DNA of 62,896 bases, from assembly GCA_001838165.1 (NCBI GenBank), contig KV835861.1, forward strand, positions 1 through 62,896, written 5' to 3'. Each line of letters begins with the position of its first letter. Position 1 is the stretch's first letter. This stretch comes from Actinomyces sp. HMSC035G02. GTDB lineage: Bacteria; Actinomycetota; Actinomycetes; Actinomycetales; Actinomycetaceae. The translations under genes were made by a program, and so were the position numbers. The notes beneath the pieces were generated by a model that ran no database searches, had not been told where the DNA came from, and saw only the letters and a list, made by a program, of their open reading frames with translations. Shown piece after piece: positions 8,244 through 20,991 of this stretch.

Positions 8244-9569
8244 TCAGGCGTCCAGGTAACGCACGCGCGCATCCAGCTGATGGAGCTTGCGCGTGAAGTG
8301 CTCGTAGCCGCGAGAAATCACGTCGATACCCGACACGGTGGACGTGCCCGTCGCGGTCAGGGCTGCGATCAGGTGCGAGAAACCACCGCGCAGATCCGGG
8401 ACCTCAATATCCGCGCTGTGCAGCGGGGTCGGACCCGAGATGACGGCCGAGTGGTAGTAGTTCTTCTGGCCGAAACGACAGGGGGTCCCACCCAGGCACT
8501 CGCGGTAGACCTGAATGTTCGCGCCCATCTTGCGCAGCGCCTCGGTGAAACCGAAACGATTCTCGTAGACGGTCTCATGCACGATCGACAGGCCCTCGGC
8601 CTGCGTGAGGGCCACGACGAGGGGTTGCTGCCAGTCCGTCATGAAGCCCGGGTGCACGGCCGTCTCCAGGGCGATCGAGTGCAGCGGCTCGCCCGGGTGG
8701 TAGAAGCGGATGCCGTCGGCGTCGATATCGAAGGCACCGCCCACCTTGCGGAAGGTGTTGAGGAACGTCGTCATATCGGGCTGGTGAGCGCCGCGCACGT
8801 AAATGTCGCCGCGTGTAGCCAGGGCTGCCGCGGCCCACGAGGCAGCCTCGATGCGATCCGGCAAAGCCGTGTGACGGTAGCCGTTCAGCTTCGCAACGCC
8901 CTCGATGCGGATCGTGCGGTCCGTGTCCACCGAGATGATGGCGCCCATCTTCTGCAGGACGTTGATGAGGTCGAGGATCTCGGGCTCAATGGCCGCGCCC
9001 TTCAGGGTCGTGATGCCCTCGTTGCGCACGGCCGTGAGCAGCGTCTGCTCGGTCGCGCCCACCGACGGGAAGGGCAGCTCGATAATCGCGCCGTGCAGGC
9101 CGGTAGCGGGGCGCTTGATGTGCACGCCGTCGGGCTGCTTGTCGACGATCGCGCCGAACTTGCGCAGCGTCTCCAGGTGGAAGTCGATGGGACGGCCACC
9201 GATCGCGCAACCGCCCAGCTCGGGGATGAAGGCCTCGCCCAGCTGGTGCAGCAGCGGGCCGCAGAACAGGATCGGGATACGCGAGGCGCCCGCGAGCGTA
9301 TCGATGTCAGAGCGCGAGGCGATCTTGACGTTCGAGGGGTCCATGCGCAGCGTGCCGCGATCCTGATCGAAGTCGATCTGAACGCCGTGCAGGCTCAGCA
9401 AGTCCGAGACGACGTCGGTGTCGCGGATGAGCGGCACGTTGTAGAGCTCAGAGGGGGTGTCGGCGAGCAGCGACGCAACCATCGCCTTGGGGACGAAGTT
9501 TTTCGCGCCGCGCACCGTGATCTCACCGCGCAGCGGATGGCCGCCCTCAACCTGAAGGATCGATGACAT
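8244..9569 (-). CDS. murA: UDP-N-acetylglucosamine 1-carboxyvinyltransferase
   Basis: 441 residues. First committed step of peptidoglycan synthesis: transfer of enolpyruvate from PEP to UDP-GlcNAc. Lys23-Asn24 of the EPT fold are in VRGAKNFVPK. The active-site cysteine is Cys121 in LGGCAIGGRPIDFH, so the fosfomycin-target residue is retained (families with Asp here are naturally resistant). A GAGGAG ribosome site precedes the ATG. The lipid kinase gene follows immediately and is probably cotranscribed. Confidence 0.97.
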   Translation of the reverse strand: MSSILQVEGGHPLRGEITVRGAKNFVPKAMVASLLADTPSELYNVPLIRDTDVVSDLLSLHGVQIDFDQDRGTLRMDPSNVKIASRSDIDTLAGASRIPILFCGPLLHQLGEAFIPELGGCAIGGRPIDFHLETLRKFGAIVDKQPDGVHIKRPATGLHGAIIELPFPSVGATEQTLLTAVRNEGITTLKGAAIEPEILDLINVLQKMGAIISVDTDRTIRIEGVAKLNGYRHTALPDRIEAASWAAAALATRGDIYVRGAHQPDMTTFLNTFRKVGGAFDIDADGIRFYHPGEPLHSIALETAVHPGFMTDWQQPLVVALTQAEGLSIVHETVYENRFGFTEALRKMGANIQVYRECLGGTPCRFGQKNYYHSAVISGPTPLHSADIEVPDLRGGFSHLIAALTATGTSTVSGIDVISRGYEHFTRKLHQLDARVRYLDA

Positions 9570-9592
9570 GAGTGCTCCTCACTATGACGTAA

Positions 9593-9623
9593 CTGGCCCC
9601 TACTCTAGCTAGGTAGGGGCCAG
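9593..9623. terminator. Hairpin between leuD and murA
   Basis: Perfect 11-bp stem CTGGCCCCTAC (9593-9603) with GTAGGGGCCAG (9613-9623) and a 9-base loop. It sits just past the leuD stop. There is no long T run, so efficiency is uncertain. Confidence 0.6.
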
Positions 9624-9637
9624 TATGCGCAGTGCGT

Positions 9638-10270
9638 TCAGTCGCGAGCCGACACAACTTCTTCCTTGGGCAAGAATTTCGCCGGGAGCGTGCGCGGCTT
9701 GAAGGACGGGCGCGCGGCCTCGTAAGCCGCGATCTCGTCCTCGTGACGCAGGGTCAGGGCGATATCATCGAGGCCCTCCATGAGGGTCCAGCGCACATAG
9801 TCGTCGATCTGGAAGGTGCCCGAGATCGCACCGGCGCGCCACGTCTTCTCCTCCAGGGAGACGGTCACCTCGGTGCCGGGCTCGGCCTCGAGAAGCTTCC
9901 ACAGGGACTCGCAGTCCTCCTGGGAGATGATGCCGGTGACCAGGCCCTGCTTGCCGGAGTTTCCGCGGAAAATGTCTGCGAACTTGGGGGCCAGGACGAC
10001 GCGGAAGCCGTAGTCCTTGAGGGCCCACACGGCGTGCTCGCGCGAGGAGCCGGTGCCGAAGTCGGGGCCCGCGATCAGGACGGAGCCGTTCTTGTAAGCA
10101 TCCTGGTTGAGGACGAACTCCGGGTCGCCACGCCAGGCCGCGAAGAGAGCGTCCTCAAAGCCCGTACGGGTCACGCGCTTGAGGTAGACGGCGGGGATGA
10201 TCTGGTCGGTATCAACGTTGGAGCGGCGCAGCGGGACGCCGATGCCGGTGTGGGTGATGAACTTTTCCAT
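9638..10270 (-). CDS. leuD: 3-isopropylmalate dehydratase, small subunit
   Basis: 210 residues. It partners LeuC to isomerise 2-isopropylmalate to 3-isopropylmalate in leucine synthesis. The family start is visible as [21 protein letters not shown], and the substrate-binding swivel domain as [22 protein letters not shown]. It lies 75 bases downstream of leuC in the same direction, so the two form an operon ending at the 9593-9623 hairpin. Confidence 0.97.
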   Translation of the reverse strand: MEKFITHTGIGVPLRRSNVDTDQIIPAVYLKRVTRTGFEDALFAAWRGDPEFVLNQDAYKNGSVLIAGPDFGTGSSREHAVWALKDYGFRVVLAPKFADIFRGNSGKQGLVTGIISQEDCESLWKLLEAEPGTEVTVSLEEKTWRAGAISGTFQIDDYVRWTLMEGLDDIALTLRHEDEIAAYEAARPSFKPRTLPAKFLPKEEVVSARD

Positions 10271-10345
10271 GGGTGGTTGAGTCTTTTCTTCCGTGGGGGA
10301 CGAGGCCGGGGCCCTCCCCCGCTGTCGGGTGGCGGAGGGCGGGCC

Positions 10346-11746
10346 TCAGAGGTCGGCCGGGGAGGACAAGGTGCCGCGCACGGCGGTGGCGGCCGCGACG
10401 AGCGGGGACACCAGGTGCGTGCGGCTGCCCTTGCCCTGGCGGCCTTCGAAGTTGCGGTTGGAGGTGGAGGCCGAACGGTCTCCCGCGTTCATCGTGTCGG
10501 GGTTCATGCCCAGGCACATGGAGCAACCAGCGTTGCGCCATTCGGCGCCGAAGTCGGTGAAGATCTTGTCGAGGCCCTCGGCCTCGGCCTGGAGGCGCAC
10601 ACGGGCGGAGCCGGGCACGACCATGACGCGCACTCCCTCGGCCTTGCGGCGTCCCTTGAAGATGCCGGCGGCGGCGCGCAGGTCTTCGATGCGACCGTTC
10701 GTGCAGCTGCCGATGAAGACGGTGTTCACGGCGATGTCGCGCATCGGGGTGCCGGCCTTGAGGTCCATGTACTCGAGGGCGCGCTCGGCGGCCGCGCGGG
10801 CCGTCTCGTCGGTGAAGTCCTCGGGGGCGGGGACGGTCGCGGACAGCGGCACGCCCTGGCCCGGGTTGGTGCCCCAGGTGACGAAGGGTTCGATGTCGGC
10901 GGCCTCGAGGATAACCTCGGCGTCGAAGACGGCGTCCTCGTCGGAGGCCAGCGAGGACCAGTATTCGACGGCGCGATCCCAGTCCTCGCCCTCGGGGGCG
11001 TGGGGGCGGCCCTTGATGTAGTCGAAGGTCGTCTGGTCGGGGGCGATCATGCCGGCGCGGGCACCCGCCTCGATCGACATGTTGCAGATCGTCATGCGAC
11101 CCTCCATGGAGAGCTCGCGGATGGCCTGGCCGCGGTACTCCAGGACGTAGCCCTGGCCGCCGCCGGTGCCGATCTTCGCGATGACGGCGAGGATAATGTC
11201 CTTGGCCGTCGAGCCCTCGGGCAGGGAGCCATTGACGGTGATCGCCATGGTCTTGAAGGGGGCCATCGGCAGCGTCTGGGTGGCAAGCACGTGCTCGACC
11301 TGGCTGGTGCCGATACCGAAGGCCAGCGCGCCGAACGCACCGTGCGTGGAGGTGTGGGAGTCGCCGCACACGATGGTCATGCCGGGCTGGGTAAGGCCCA
11401 GCTGGGGGCCAACCACGTGGACGATACCCTGGTCGGCGTCGCCCAGGGAGTGCAGGCGGATACCGAACTCCTCGGCGTTCTTACGCAGGGTGTCGATCTG
11501 GGTGCGGCTCGTGATGTCCGCGATGGGCAGGTCGATGTTGACCGTGGGCGTGTTGTGGTCCTCGGTCGCGATCGTCAGATCCGGGCGGCGAACCTGCCGC
11601 CCGGCGAGGCGCAGGCCCTCAAAAGCCTGGGGGCTCGTCACTTCGTGCACGAGGTGGAGGTCGATGTAGAGCAGGTCGGGGGCGCCGTTCTCCCCCTTGG
11701 ACACGATGTGGTCGCGCCACACCTTTTCTGCCATCGTTCCGCTCAT
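10346..11746 (-). CDS. leuC: 3-isopropylmalate dehydratase, large subunit
   Basis: About 466 residues. Aconitase-family [4Fe-4S] subunit. Cluster ligands are visible in [14 protein letters not shown] and in the pair [33 protein letters not shown] is the substrate-binding block. I start at the ATG at 11746 because AGGAGG lies five bases upstream; an in-frame ATG at 11767 would bury that site inside the gene. The divergent IclR-type gene is the obvious regulator candidate. Confidence 0.97.
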   Translation of the reverse strand: MSGTMAEKVWRDHIVSKGENGAPDLLYIDLHLVHEVTSPQAFEGLRLAGRQVRRPDLTIATEDHNTPTVNIDLPIADITSRTQIDTLRKNAEEFGIRLHSLGDADQGIVHVVGPQLGLTQPGMTIVCGDSHTSTHGAFGALAFGIGTSQVEHVLATQTLPMAPFKTMAITVNGSLPEGSTAKDIILAVIAKIGTGGGQGYVLEYRGQAIRELSMEGRMTICNMSIEAGARAGMIAPDQTTFDYIKGRPHAPEGEDWDRAVEYWSSLASDEDAVFDAEVILEAADIEPFVTWGTNPGQGVPLSATVPAPEDFTDETARAAAERALEYMDLKAGTPMRDIAVNTVFIGSCTNGRIEDLRAAAGIFKGRRKAEGVRVMVVPGSARVRLQAEAEGLDKIFTDFGAEWRNAGCSMCLGMNPDTMNAGDRSASTSNRNFEGRQGKGSRTHLVSPLVAAATAVRGTLSSPADL

Positions 11747-11882
11747 TGTTCCTCCTCTGATCCCCACTTTGGAGACACGGTGTCATTCATGCTTCGCCAT
11801 CAATGGAACCGCCTTATCCGCCATGCGACCCGCTGATCTCACGTCTCGGACGCAGCTTTGACCTGTTTCACTATCCGACAAC

Positions 11883-11911
11883 TTGCCATCTCAAAAGCTG
11901 AGATATTAAAT
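11883..11911 (+). promoter_or_regulatory. Leaderless promoter with operator palindrome for the iclR-type gene
   Basis: Possible -35 TTGCCA (11883-11888) and -10 TTAAAT (11906-11911) are 17 bases apart. The -10 ends six bases before the ATG at 11918. The spacer holds an exact palindrome ATCTCA-N5-TGAGAT (11888-11904). A repressor bound there would block this promoter and lie about 140 bp upstream of leuC. Autoregulation plus leuCD control is an inference. Confidence 0.55.
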
Positions 11912-11917
11912 AGTTGT

Positions 11918-12655
11918 ATGGAAGAGCAAACATCCAGTGGCGTCGGCGTTCTCGATAAGGCAGCGTTGGTTCTCAGCGCTCTTGAGGCGGGACCCGCCAC
12001 CCTCGCCCAACTCGTTTCCAGCACGGGGCTTGCTCGCCCCACCGCCCATCGACTGGCCGTCGCTCTCGAATATCACCGCATGGTCGCCCGCGACATGCAG
12101 GGACGTTTCATTCTCGGCCCGCGCCTCCAGGAGCTCTCCTCCGCCGCCGGCGAAGACCGCCTCCTCCAGGCCTCCATGCCGGTCCTTCAGGCTCTGCGCG
12201 ACCACACCAAGGAATCCTCCCAGCTCTTCCGCCGCCAGGGCGATTACCGCGTGTGCGTGGCCGCCTCCGAACGCGAGATGGGCCTGCGTGACTCGATTCC
12301 CGTTGGTGCCACACTCTCCATGAGTGCCGGATCCGCCGCTCAGGTCCTGCTGGCCTGGGAGGAGCCCGACCGTCTGCACCGTGGCCTGTACGGCGCCTCC
12401 TTCAACGCAACCATGCTCTCCGAGGTGCGCCGCCGCGGCTGGGCCCAGTCCGTGGGCGAGCGCGAGCCGGGCGTCGCCTCCGTGTCCGCCCCCGTGCGCG
12501 GCCCCTCCGGCCGCGTCCTGGCTGCCCTGTCCATCTCCGGCCCCATCGAGCGCATGGGTCGCCAGCCCGGACGCCAGCACGGTCCCTCCGTCATGGCGGC
12601 CGCCAACAGGCTCACGGAATTTCTCTCCACCGTCGAGGACGCCGCGGACCTGTAA
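11918..12655 (+). CDS. IclR-family transcriptional regulator, probable leucine-pathway regulator
   Basis: About 245 residues from the ATG at 11918. The N-terminal winged helix has the helix-turn-helix ATLAQLVSSTGLARPTAHRLAVALE (residues ~25-49). The C-terminal effector domain carries the IclR pattern SSQLFRRQGDYRVCVAASE ... LRDSIPVGATLSMSAGSAAQVLLAW. The divergent position beside leuCD matches the actinobacterial LtbR/NdgR arrangement, where an IclR-type protein controls leuCD and related genes; that function is inferred from context. A longer start at 11858 is unlikely because it would cover the promoter and palindrome. Confidence 0.9.
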   Translation: MEEQTSSGVGVLDKAALVLSALEAGPATLAQLVSSTGLARPTAHRLAVALEYHRMVARDMQGRFILGPRLQELSSAAGEDRLLQASMPVLQALRDHTKESSQLFRRQGDYRVCVAASEREMGLRDSIPVGATLSMSAGSAAQVLLAWEEPDRLHRGLYGASFNATMLSEVRRRGWAQSVGEREPGVASVSAPVRGPSGRVLAALSISGPIERMGRQPGRQHGPSVMAAANRLTEFLSTVEDAADL

Positions 12656-12675
12656 GCCGCGACCACGCAGCAGAC

Positions 12676-12720
12676 AAACGGGTGGGCCGGGACGAATCAA
12701 TCGTCCCGGCCCACCCGTTT
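12676..12720. terminator. Bidirectional 20-bp hairpin terminator
   Basis: Perfect 20-bp stem (12676-12695 with 12701-12720) and a 5-base loop, bounded by AAA and TTT. It sits between the convergent iclR-type gene and the pullulanase and can serve both. Confidence 0.85.
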
Positions 12721-12733
12721 GCGTACCTAACCA

Positions 12734-16858
<4,125 letters not shown>

Positions 16859-16940
16859 GGGGCTGCTCCTAGGTTAGACATACTGCAACGTTTCCGAAAG
16901 TTTTCTGTAAAGCACAAGAGAAAATGCGGACCGTGTGGTT

Positions 16941-16975
16941 AAAAAAAACCTCGCCACCACTGAGGTGACGAGGTT
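16941..16975 (-). terminator. Rho-independent terminator of the tRNA-Gln/tRNA-Glu unit
   Basis: A 12-bp stem opening with AACCTCG and closing with CGAGGTT (one G-T pair) is followed on the minus strand by eight T residues (16941-16948). It lies just downstream of tRNA-Glu. Confidence 0.92.
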
Positions 16976-16977
16976 GT

Positions 16978-17053
16978 TGGTACCCCCAACCGGATTTGAA
17001 CCGGTGTTAACGCCGTGAGAGGGCGTCGTCCTAGGCCGCTAGACGATGGGGGC
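16978..17053 (-). tRNA. tRNA-Glu (CTC)
   Basis: 76 bases with encoded CCA. Acceptor GCCCCCA pairs with TGGGGGT through one G-T pair. D-arm TCTAGCGGCCTAGGA, anticodon loop CTCTCAC giving CTC, and TPsiC arm CCGGTTCAAATCCGG. Cotranscribed with tRNA-Gln upstream. Confidence 0.97.
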
Positions 17054-17080
17054 CTTGACCGAAACTAACGCTTCAGATCG

Positions 17081-17152
17081 CTGGGGTACCAGGACTCGAA
17101 CCTAGAATGGCTGAACCAGAATCAGCTGTGTTGCCAATTACACCATACCCCA
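17081..17152 (-). tRNA. tRNA-Gln (CTG)
   Basis: 72 bases without encoded CCA. Acceptor TGGGGTA pairs with TACCCCA, and the discriminator is G. The anticodon stem GCTGA/TCAGC encloses TTCTGGT, giving CTG. It lies 27 bases upstream of tRNA-Glu on the same strand. Confidence 0.96.
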
Positions 17153-17297
17153 TTGGGTATCACCCGCTTCGCTTTCACGTCGCTGGCGACAGGAGATAAC
17201 TGTAGCGGACCAACGCCCTCATGCCAAATCGAAGGCCAGTGGTCCCGATCACCCACCCTCCACTCCCCCACACCGGGGTTCCTCCAAGCGCGACGAA

Positions 17298-17336
17298 GCC
17301 CCGGCCTCGTCCAACCGACAGGGACGAGGCCGGGGC
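17298..17336. terminator. gltX terminator built from two inverted GAGGCCGGGG motifs
   Basis: 15-bp stem GCCCCGGCCTCGTCC (17298-17312) with its complement (17322-17336), downstream of gltX. It is one of several intergenic copies of the same GC-rich motif. Confidence 0.75.
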
Positions 17337-17348
17337 CGGGCGCAGCGA

Positions 17349-18854
17349 TCAGGCCAGGGAGGCGCGCAGGGCACGCAGGCGAGCCAGCGAGGAATCGCGG
17401 CCCAGGATCTCCATGGACTCAAACAGCGGCGGGGAGACCTGGCGGCCGGTCACGGCGACGCGCAGCGGACCGAAGGCCAGGCGAGGCTTGACGCCCATCT
17501 CGTCGACAATGCGAGCGCGCAGCGACTCCTCGAGGACGGCGGTCGTGAACTCGGTCAGGCCCTCGACGGTCTCGATGGCGGCGTCCAGGACGTCCACGGC
17601 GTTGTCCTTGAGCTTGGAGACGGCCTTCTCGTCCATCTCCAGCGCGTCGTCGGCAACGAAGAGGAAGCCAAGCATGCCCGTGGCCTCGCCGAGGAGCTGG
17701 ATGCGCGTCTGAACGAGCGGGGCGGCCTCGGTGAGGATCTCACGCTCGCGATCGGTCAGCGCCTCGAAGGAGTCGGCCGAGACAACCCCGTCGCGGTGCA
17801 GGAAGGGCACCAGACGGTTGCGGAAATCCTCGCCGTCCAGCAGACGGATCTGCTCGGCGTTAATCGCGATGGCCTTCTTCTGGTCAAAGCGCGCCGGGTT
17901 CGGGTTCACGTCCGAGATGTCGAAGGCCTGGGCCATCTCCTCCATGGAGAAGATGTCGCGGTCCGGGGCGATCGACCAGCCCAGCAGGGCCAGGTAGTTG
18001 TTGAGGCCCTCGGGGATCATGCCGGCGGCCTTGTGCAGCAGAAGGTTCGACTCGGGGTCGCGCTTGGAGAGCTTCTTGTTGCCCTCGCCCATGACGTAGG
18101 GCAGGTGGCCGAAGCGCGGCATAAACTTGGCAACGCCGATGGCCTCGAGCGCGCGGTACAGGACAATCTGGCGAGGCGTCGAGGAGAGCAGGTCCTCACC
18201 GCGCAGCACGTGAGTGATCTCCATGAGCGCGTCGTCGATCGGGTTCACCAGGGTGTAGAGCGGGTGGCCGTTGGCGCGCACGATGACGTAGTCCGGCACG
18301 GAGCCAGCCTTGAAGGTGATCTCGCCACGGATCAGGTCCGTGAACGTGATGTCCTCGTCGGGCATGCGCAGGCGCAGGACGGGCTGGCGACCCTCGGCGC
18401 GGTAGGCGGCGATCTGCTCGTCCGTCAGGTTGCGGTCGAAGCCGTCGTAGCCGAGCTTGGGGTCCTCGCCCTTGGCGCGGTGACGCTCTTCGATCTCCTC
18501 GGGCGTCGAGTAGGACTCGTAGGCGTAGCCAGCCTCAAGCAGGCGGGCGGCCACGTCACGGTAGATGTCCATGCGCTCGCTCTGGCGGTAGGGGCCGTGC
18601 GGGCCTCCCTTGCCGATGCCCTCGTCCCAGTCGAGGCCCAGCCACTGCAGGGACTCGATGATCTGGTCGAAGGACTCCTGGGAGTCGCGGGCGGCATCCG
18701 TGTCTTCGATGCGGAAGACGAAGGTTCCTCCCGTGTGTCGGGCGTAGGCCCAGTTGAACAGGCACGTGCGGACCATGCCGACGTGAGGGGTTCCTGTGGG
18801 CGAGGGGCAGAAGCGGACGCGAACGTCGGCACCGGTGGCAGTTGTTTCACTCAT
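17349..18854 (-). CDS. gltX: Glutamyl-tRNA synthetase
   Basis: 501 residues. Class I synthetase charging tRNA-Glu. The HIGH-type signature is [12 protein letters not shown] (His24), and KLSKR lies at residues 261-265. FRIEDTD near residue 48 is the glutamate-binding stretch. The C-terminal anticodon-binding domain starts around residue 330. The ATG follows GGAGGAATC. The final seven residues (LRALRASLA region) end just before the terminator hairpin. Nearby tRNA-Glu is on the same strand but is separated by its own terminator. Confidence 0.97.
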   Translation of the reverse strand: MSETTATGADVRVRFCPSPTGTPHVGMVRTCLFNWAYARHTGGTFVFRIEDTDAARDSQESFDQIIESLQWLGLDWDEGIGKGGPHGPYRQSERMDIYRDVAARLLEAGYAYESYSTPEEIEERHRAKGEDPKLGYDGFDRNLTDEQIAAYRAEGRQPVLRLRMPDEDITFTDLIRGEITFKAGSVPDYVIVRANGHPLYTLVNPIDDALMEITHVLRGEDLLSSTPRQIVLYRALEAIGVAKFMPRFGHLPYVMGEGNKKLSKRDPESNLLLHKAAGMIPEGLNNYLALLGWSIAPDRDIFSMEEMAQAFDISDVNPNPARFDQKKAIAINAEQIRLLDGEDFRNRLVPFLHRDGVVSADSFEALTDREREILTEAAPLVQTRIQLLGEATGMLGFLFVADDALEMDEKAVSKLKDNAVDVLDAAIETVEGLTEFTTAVLEESLRARIVDEMGVKPRLAFGPLRVAVTGRQVSPPLFESMEILGRDSSLARLRALRASLA

Positions 18855-18998
18855 GATTCCTCCATCCTACTCCAGCGGTGGCTGTTGCATTTGCTTGATG
18901 GGTGGGCGCGCTGCGACGCGCGCCGGTGGCGCGGATACGCTGAGTGCATCACCGGGATCGGCCCGCGCCGCATCCATCGACTCACCCAGGAGGACACC

Positions 18999-20171
18999 GT
19001 GTCCGTTCGTCTCTTTTCCGACTCCCATCTCTACCGCACCGGCTCCCTGAAGTGGACCGGCATCACGACCGCGGCCGGAGAGCCGACGATCGGCGCGTGG
19101 GTGGCGGAAATGGACTTCGGGACGGCCCCGGAGGTCGCCGACGCGATGAAGGGTGCGATCGACGACGGCCTGCTCGGCTACCAGCCGACCTGGCTGGAGC
19201 CGCGCATCGCGGGTGCGACCGCCGAGTTCCAGAAGCGTCGCTTCGGCTGGGACGTGGATGCCTCCCAGGTGCGCCTCGTGGCCTCGGTCCTGCCCGCGCT
19301 CGAGGCGACGATTGCGCACCTGGTGCGCCCGGGCGCTCCGATCATCGTGCCCACCCCCGCCTACATGCCGTTCCTGACGATCCCGGGCAAGTTCGACCAC
19401 CCCGTCATCGAGGTGCCCTCGCTGCGCGGTACGCGAGCGCTCGGGCGCGGCTGGGCGCTCGACCTGGAGGGGATCCGGGCCGGGCTCGAAGCCGGGGCCG
19501 GCCTCGTTATCCTGTGCAACCCGTGGAACCCGGTCGGCCGCGTCCTGCGTGAGGACGAGCTGCGTGCCCTGCACGACGTCGTCTCCGACTACGACGCCCT
19601 CGTGTTCTCCGACGAGATCCACTCCTCCCTCGTGTTGGACGAGTCGATTCCTTTCGTCTCCTACGCGTCGCTCGGCGCCTCGTTCGCAGCCCACACGGTG
19701 ACGGCGACCGCCGCGTCGAAGGGCTGGAACATCGCGGGGCTTCCCTCCGCGCAGGTGATCCTGCCCGACGAGGCGCTGCGCGAGCGCTGGGACGTGTTCG
19801 CCGCGGACGTGCGCCACGACGCCAACGTCATCGGCACCCTCGGTGCCATCGCCGCCTACGAGCGGGGTGATGCCTGGCAGCGCGAGGTCAAGGACCTGAT
19901 CCGCTCCAACGTGGACCTCGTCGAACGCGCTCTCGCGGATACACCGATCGACTTCGTGCGCCCCGAGGGCACATACCTGACCTGGTGGGGCTTCGACAGC
20001 ATCGACCTGGGTCCCCTCTCCCCCGCCGCGACGCTGCGCGAGCGCGCCCGCATCGCCGCCAACGAGGGCCGCACCCTGGGCGCCGACTACGCCTCGTGGG
20101 CGCGCATCAACCTGGCGTGCTCCCCCGACGTGGCCTCGCGGATTGTGGAGCGGGTGCTCGGCCTGCTCTGA
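18999..20171 (+). CDS. PatB/MalY-type PLP aminotransferase (probable cystathionine beta-lyase)
   Basis: 390 residues from a GTG at 18999 that follows AGGAGG at 5-base spacing. This ribosome site decides the start within a much longer open frame. Fold-type I PLP enzyme. The Schiff-base lysine is Lys241 in TAASKGWNIAGLPSAQ. Other blocks are PAYMPFL, VILCNPWNPVGR and FSDEIHSSLVLDESIPF, and MalY/PatB enzymes share WVAEMDFGTAPEVADAM. They cleave the C-S bond of cystathionine or cysteine conjugates to yield pyruvate and ammonia. Divergent from gltX. Exact substrate is inferred from the subgroup. Confidence 0.9.
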   Translation: MSVRLFSDSHLYRTGSLKWTGITTAAGEPTIGAWVAEMDFGTAPEVADAMKGAIDDGLLGYQPTWLEPRIAGATAEFQKRRFGWDVDASQVRLVASVLPALEATIAHLVRPGAPIIVPTPAYMPFLTIPGKFDHPVIEVPSLRGTRALGRGWALDLEGIRAGLEAGAGLVILCNPWNPVGRVLREDELRALHDVVSDYDALVFSDEIHSSLVLDESIPFVSYASLGASFAAHTVTATAASKGWNIAGLPSAQVILPDEALRERWDVFAADVRHDANVIGTLGAIAAYERGDAWQREVKDLIRSNVDLVERALADTPIDFVRPEGTYLTWWGFDSIDLGPLSPAATLRERARIAANEGRTLGADYASWARINLACSPDVASRIVERVLGLL

Positions 20172-20387
20172 TCGGTTGTCACGGGCATTTGCCCCCACCG
20201 TCGGCCAACATTCCCAAGTCCTCGGCCCGTTCTCTACCGTTGTTAGAGGCATGAGATACGCAGCATTCCTGGGTTTGTTCCCGAGCGTTGTCCTGATCAT
20301 GGCCGACTGGTAGTTCTGCTGGCGTGAGGCTTGGTGTTCATTGCTGTCGTGCGGGGCTTATCGGTGTTGGACTTCCTCACGACCGAA

Positions 20388-20467
20388 GGATTCAACCCAA
20401 TCGGGAGGATTCAACCCGATAGGGAGGATTCAACCCGATCAGAAGGGGTTGAATCTTACCGATCGGG
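20388..20467. repeat. 19-bp tandem array, locus 1 (three direct units plus inverted copy)
   Basis: Three contiguous 19-bp units: GGATTCAACCCAATCGGGA (20388-20406), GGATTCAACCCGATAGGGA (20407-20425) and a third at 20426-20444. They are followed by an inverted copy, GGGGTTGAATC (20445-20455), and a further CCGATCGGG. The last direct unit and the inverted copy can pair as a hairpin. Confidence 0.9.
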
Positions 20468-20687
20468 TGTAACACCTCATCGGCAACAAGTGGCATTTCG
20501 GATGTCAGGTACGCGCTTCTTCGTGCCGTGCGTGTCATTCCGTCCATCGCCTGCAGAAGTGCACTCAGTGCGGAGGCGTCACGCCGCCCATTCGGGCCAC
20601 GCGCAGGTTATCGGGCCCACGTGCGTAAGAGAGAGAACACACACCCGCCGGCGGAGCGCGATGGAAACCTTTGAGCACAACAACTTC

Positions 20688-20788
20688 GCATGCAATTCGA
20701 TCGCGCAGCCGTTCAACAGCCTCTACAAACGTTGCAATTCCAAGGTTGCTATCTGGTCGTGCGACAGCACCCCGGGGGAATTGCATGC
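20688..20788. repeat. 101-bp inverted-repeat element, copy D
   Basis: Ends GCATGCAATTC (20688-20698) and GAATTGCATGC (20778-20788) are perfect inverted repeats, and the match extends outward to TTCGCATGCAATTC. The core ACGTTGCAATTCC lies at the centre. A flanking right-half hairpin is GTCG-TG-CGAC. The end sequence differs from the other copies by two base changes (GCATGCAATT versus GCACGTAATT), but length and spacing are the same. Confidence 0.85.
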
Positions 20789-20924
20789 GAAATTGAGGCC
20801 GCCCCGGCTAGCTTCCACAGCTCTGTTGGAGACTTGGCCTTGTGCGCGCCGCCGACGACGATCCCACCAGCAACGACAGTCACCGGAGCTTCACAAGCGT
20901 TCGCTCATCCCCCTTCCTACATCA

Positions 20925-20976
20925 ACGAGGCCGTGGCCGGGAACGGTGGACATCCACCTCCCGGCCACGGCCTCGT
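20925..20976. terminator. Long GAGGCCGTGGC hairpin downstream of punA
   Basis: 18-bp arms (20925-20942 and 20959-20976) enclose a second small stem GGTGGA/TCCACC. The hairpin is at the 3' side of the minus-strand purine phosphorylase gene and includes two inverted copies of the motif ACGAGGCCGTGGC. Confidence 0.75.
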
Positions 20977-20991
20977 ATTGTGGCTGTGCGC

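Larger units (their letters stand above)
20172..20991. other. 820-bp intergenic region with repeat locus 1
   Basis: No convincing gene. It holds a 19-bp tandem array (20388-20467), a 101-bp inverted-repeat element (20688-20788) and the long hairpin ahead of the purine phosphorylase (20925-20976), all listed separately. A 20-codon frame at 20251-20313 was noticed and rejected. Confidence 0.7.

Noticed and set aside
9632..11836. A 734-residue plus-strand open frame opposite leuD and leuC
   Set aside because: It is a GC-skewed shadow of two well-recognised genes, with low-complexity Gly/Ala/Arg/Val content and no family pattern.
17796..20171. A 791-residue version of the PatB/MalY-type protein
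   Set aside because: The first ~400 residues are the antisense of gltX. The GTG at 18999 with AGGAGG is the proper start.
20251..20313. A 20-codon frame MRYAAFLGLFPSVVLIMADW that could be a small membrane peptide
   Set aside because: No good ribosome site or promoter, and one hydrophobic frame of this length is expected by chance in 800 bases.
20688..20788. Integron attC site
   Set aside because: No R-box core (GTTRRRY) at the ends and no integrase or cassette-like gene arrangement.
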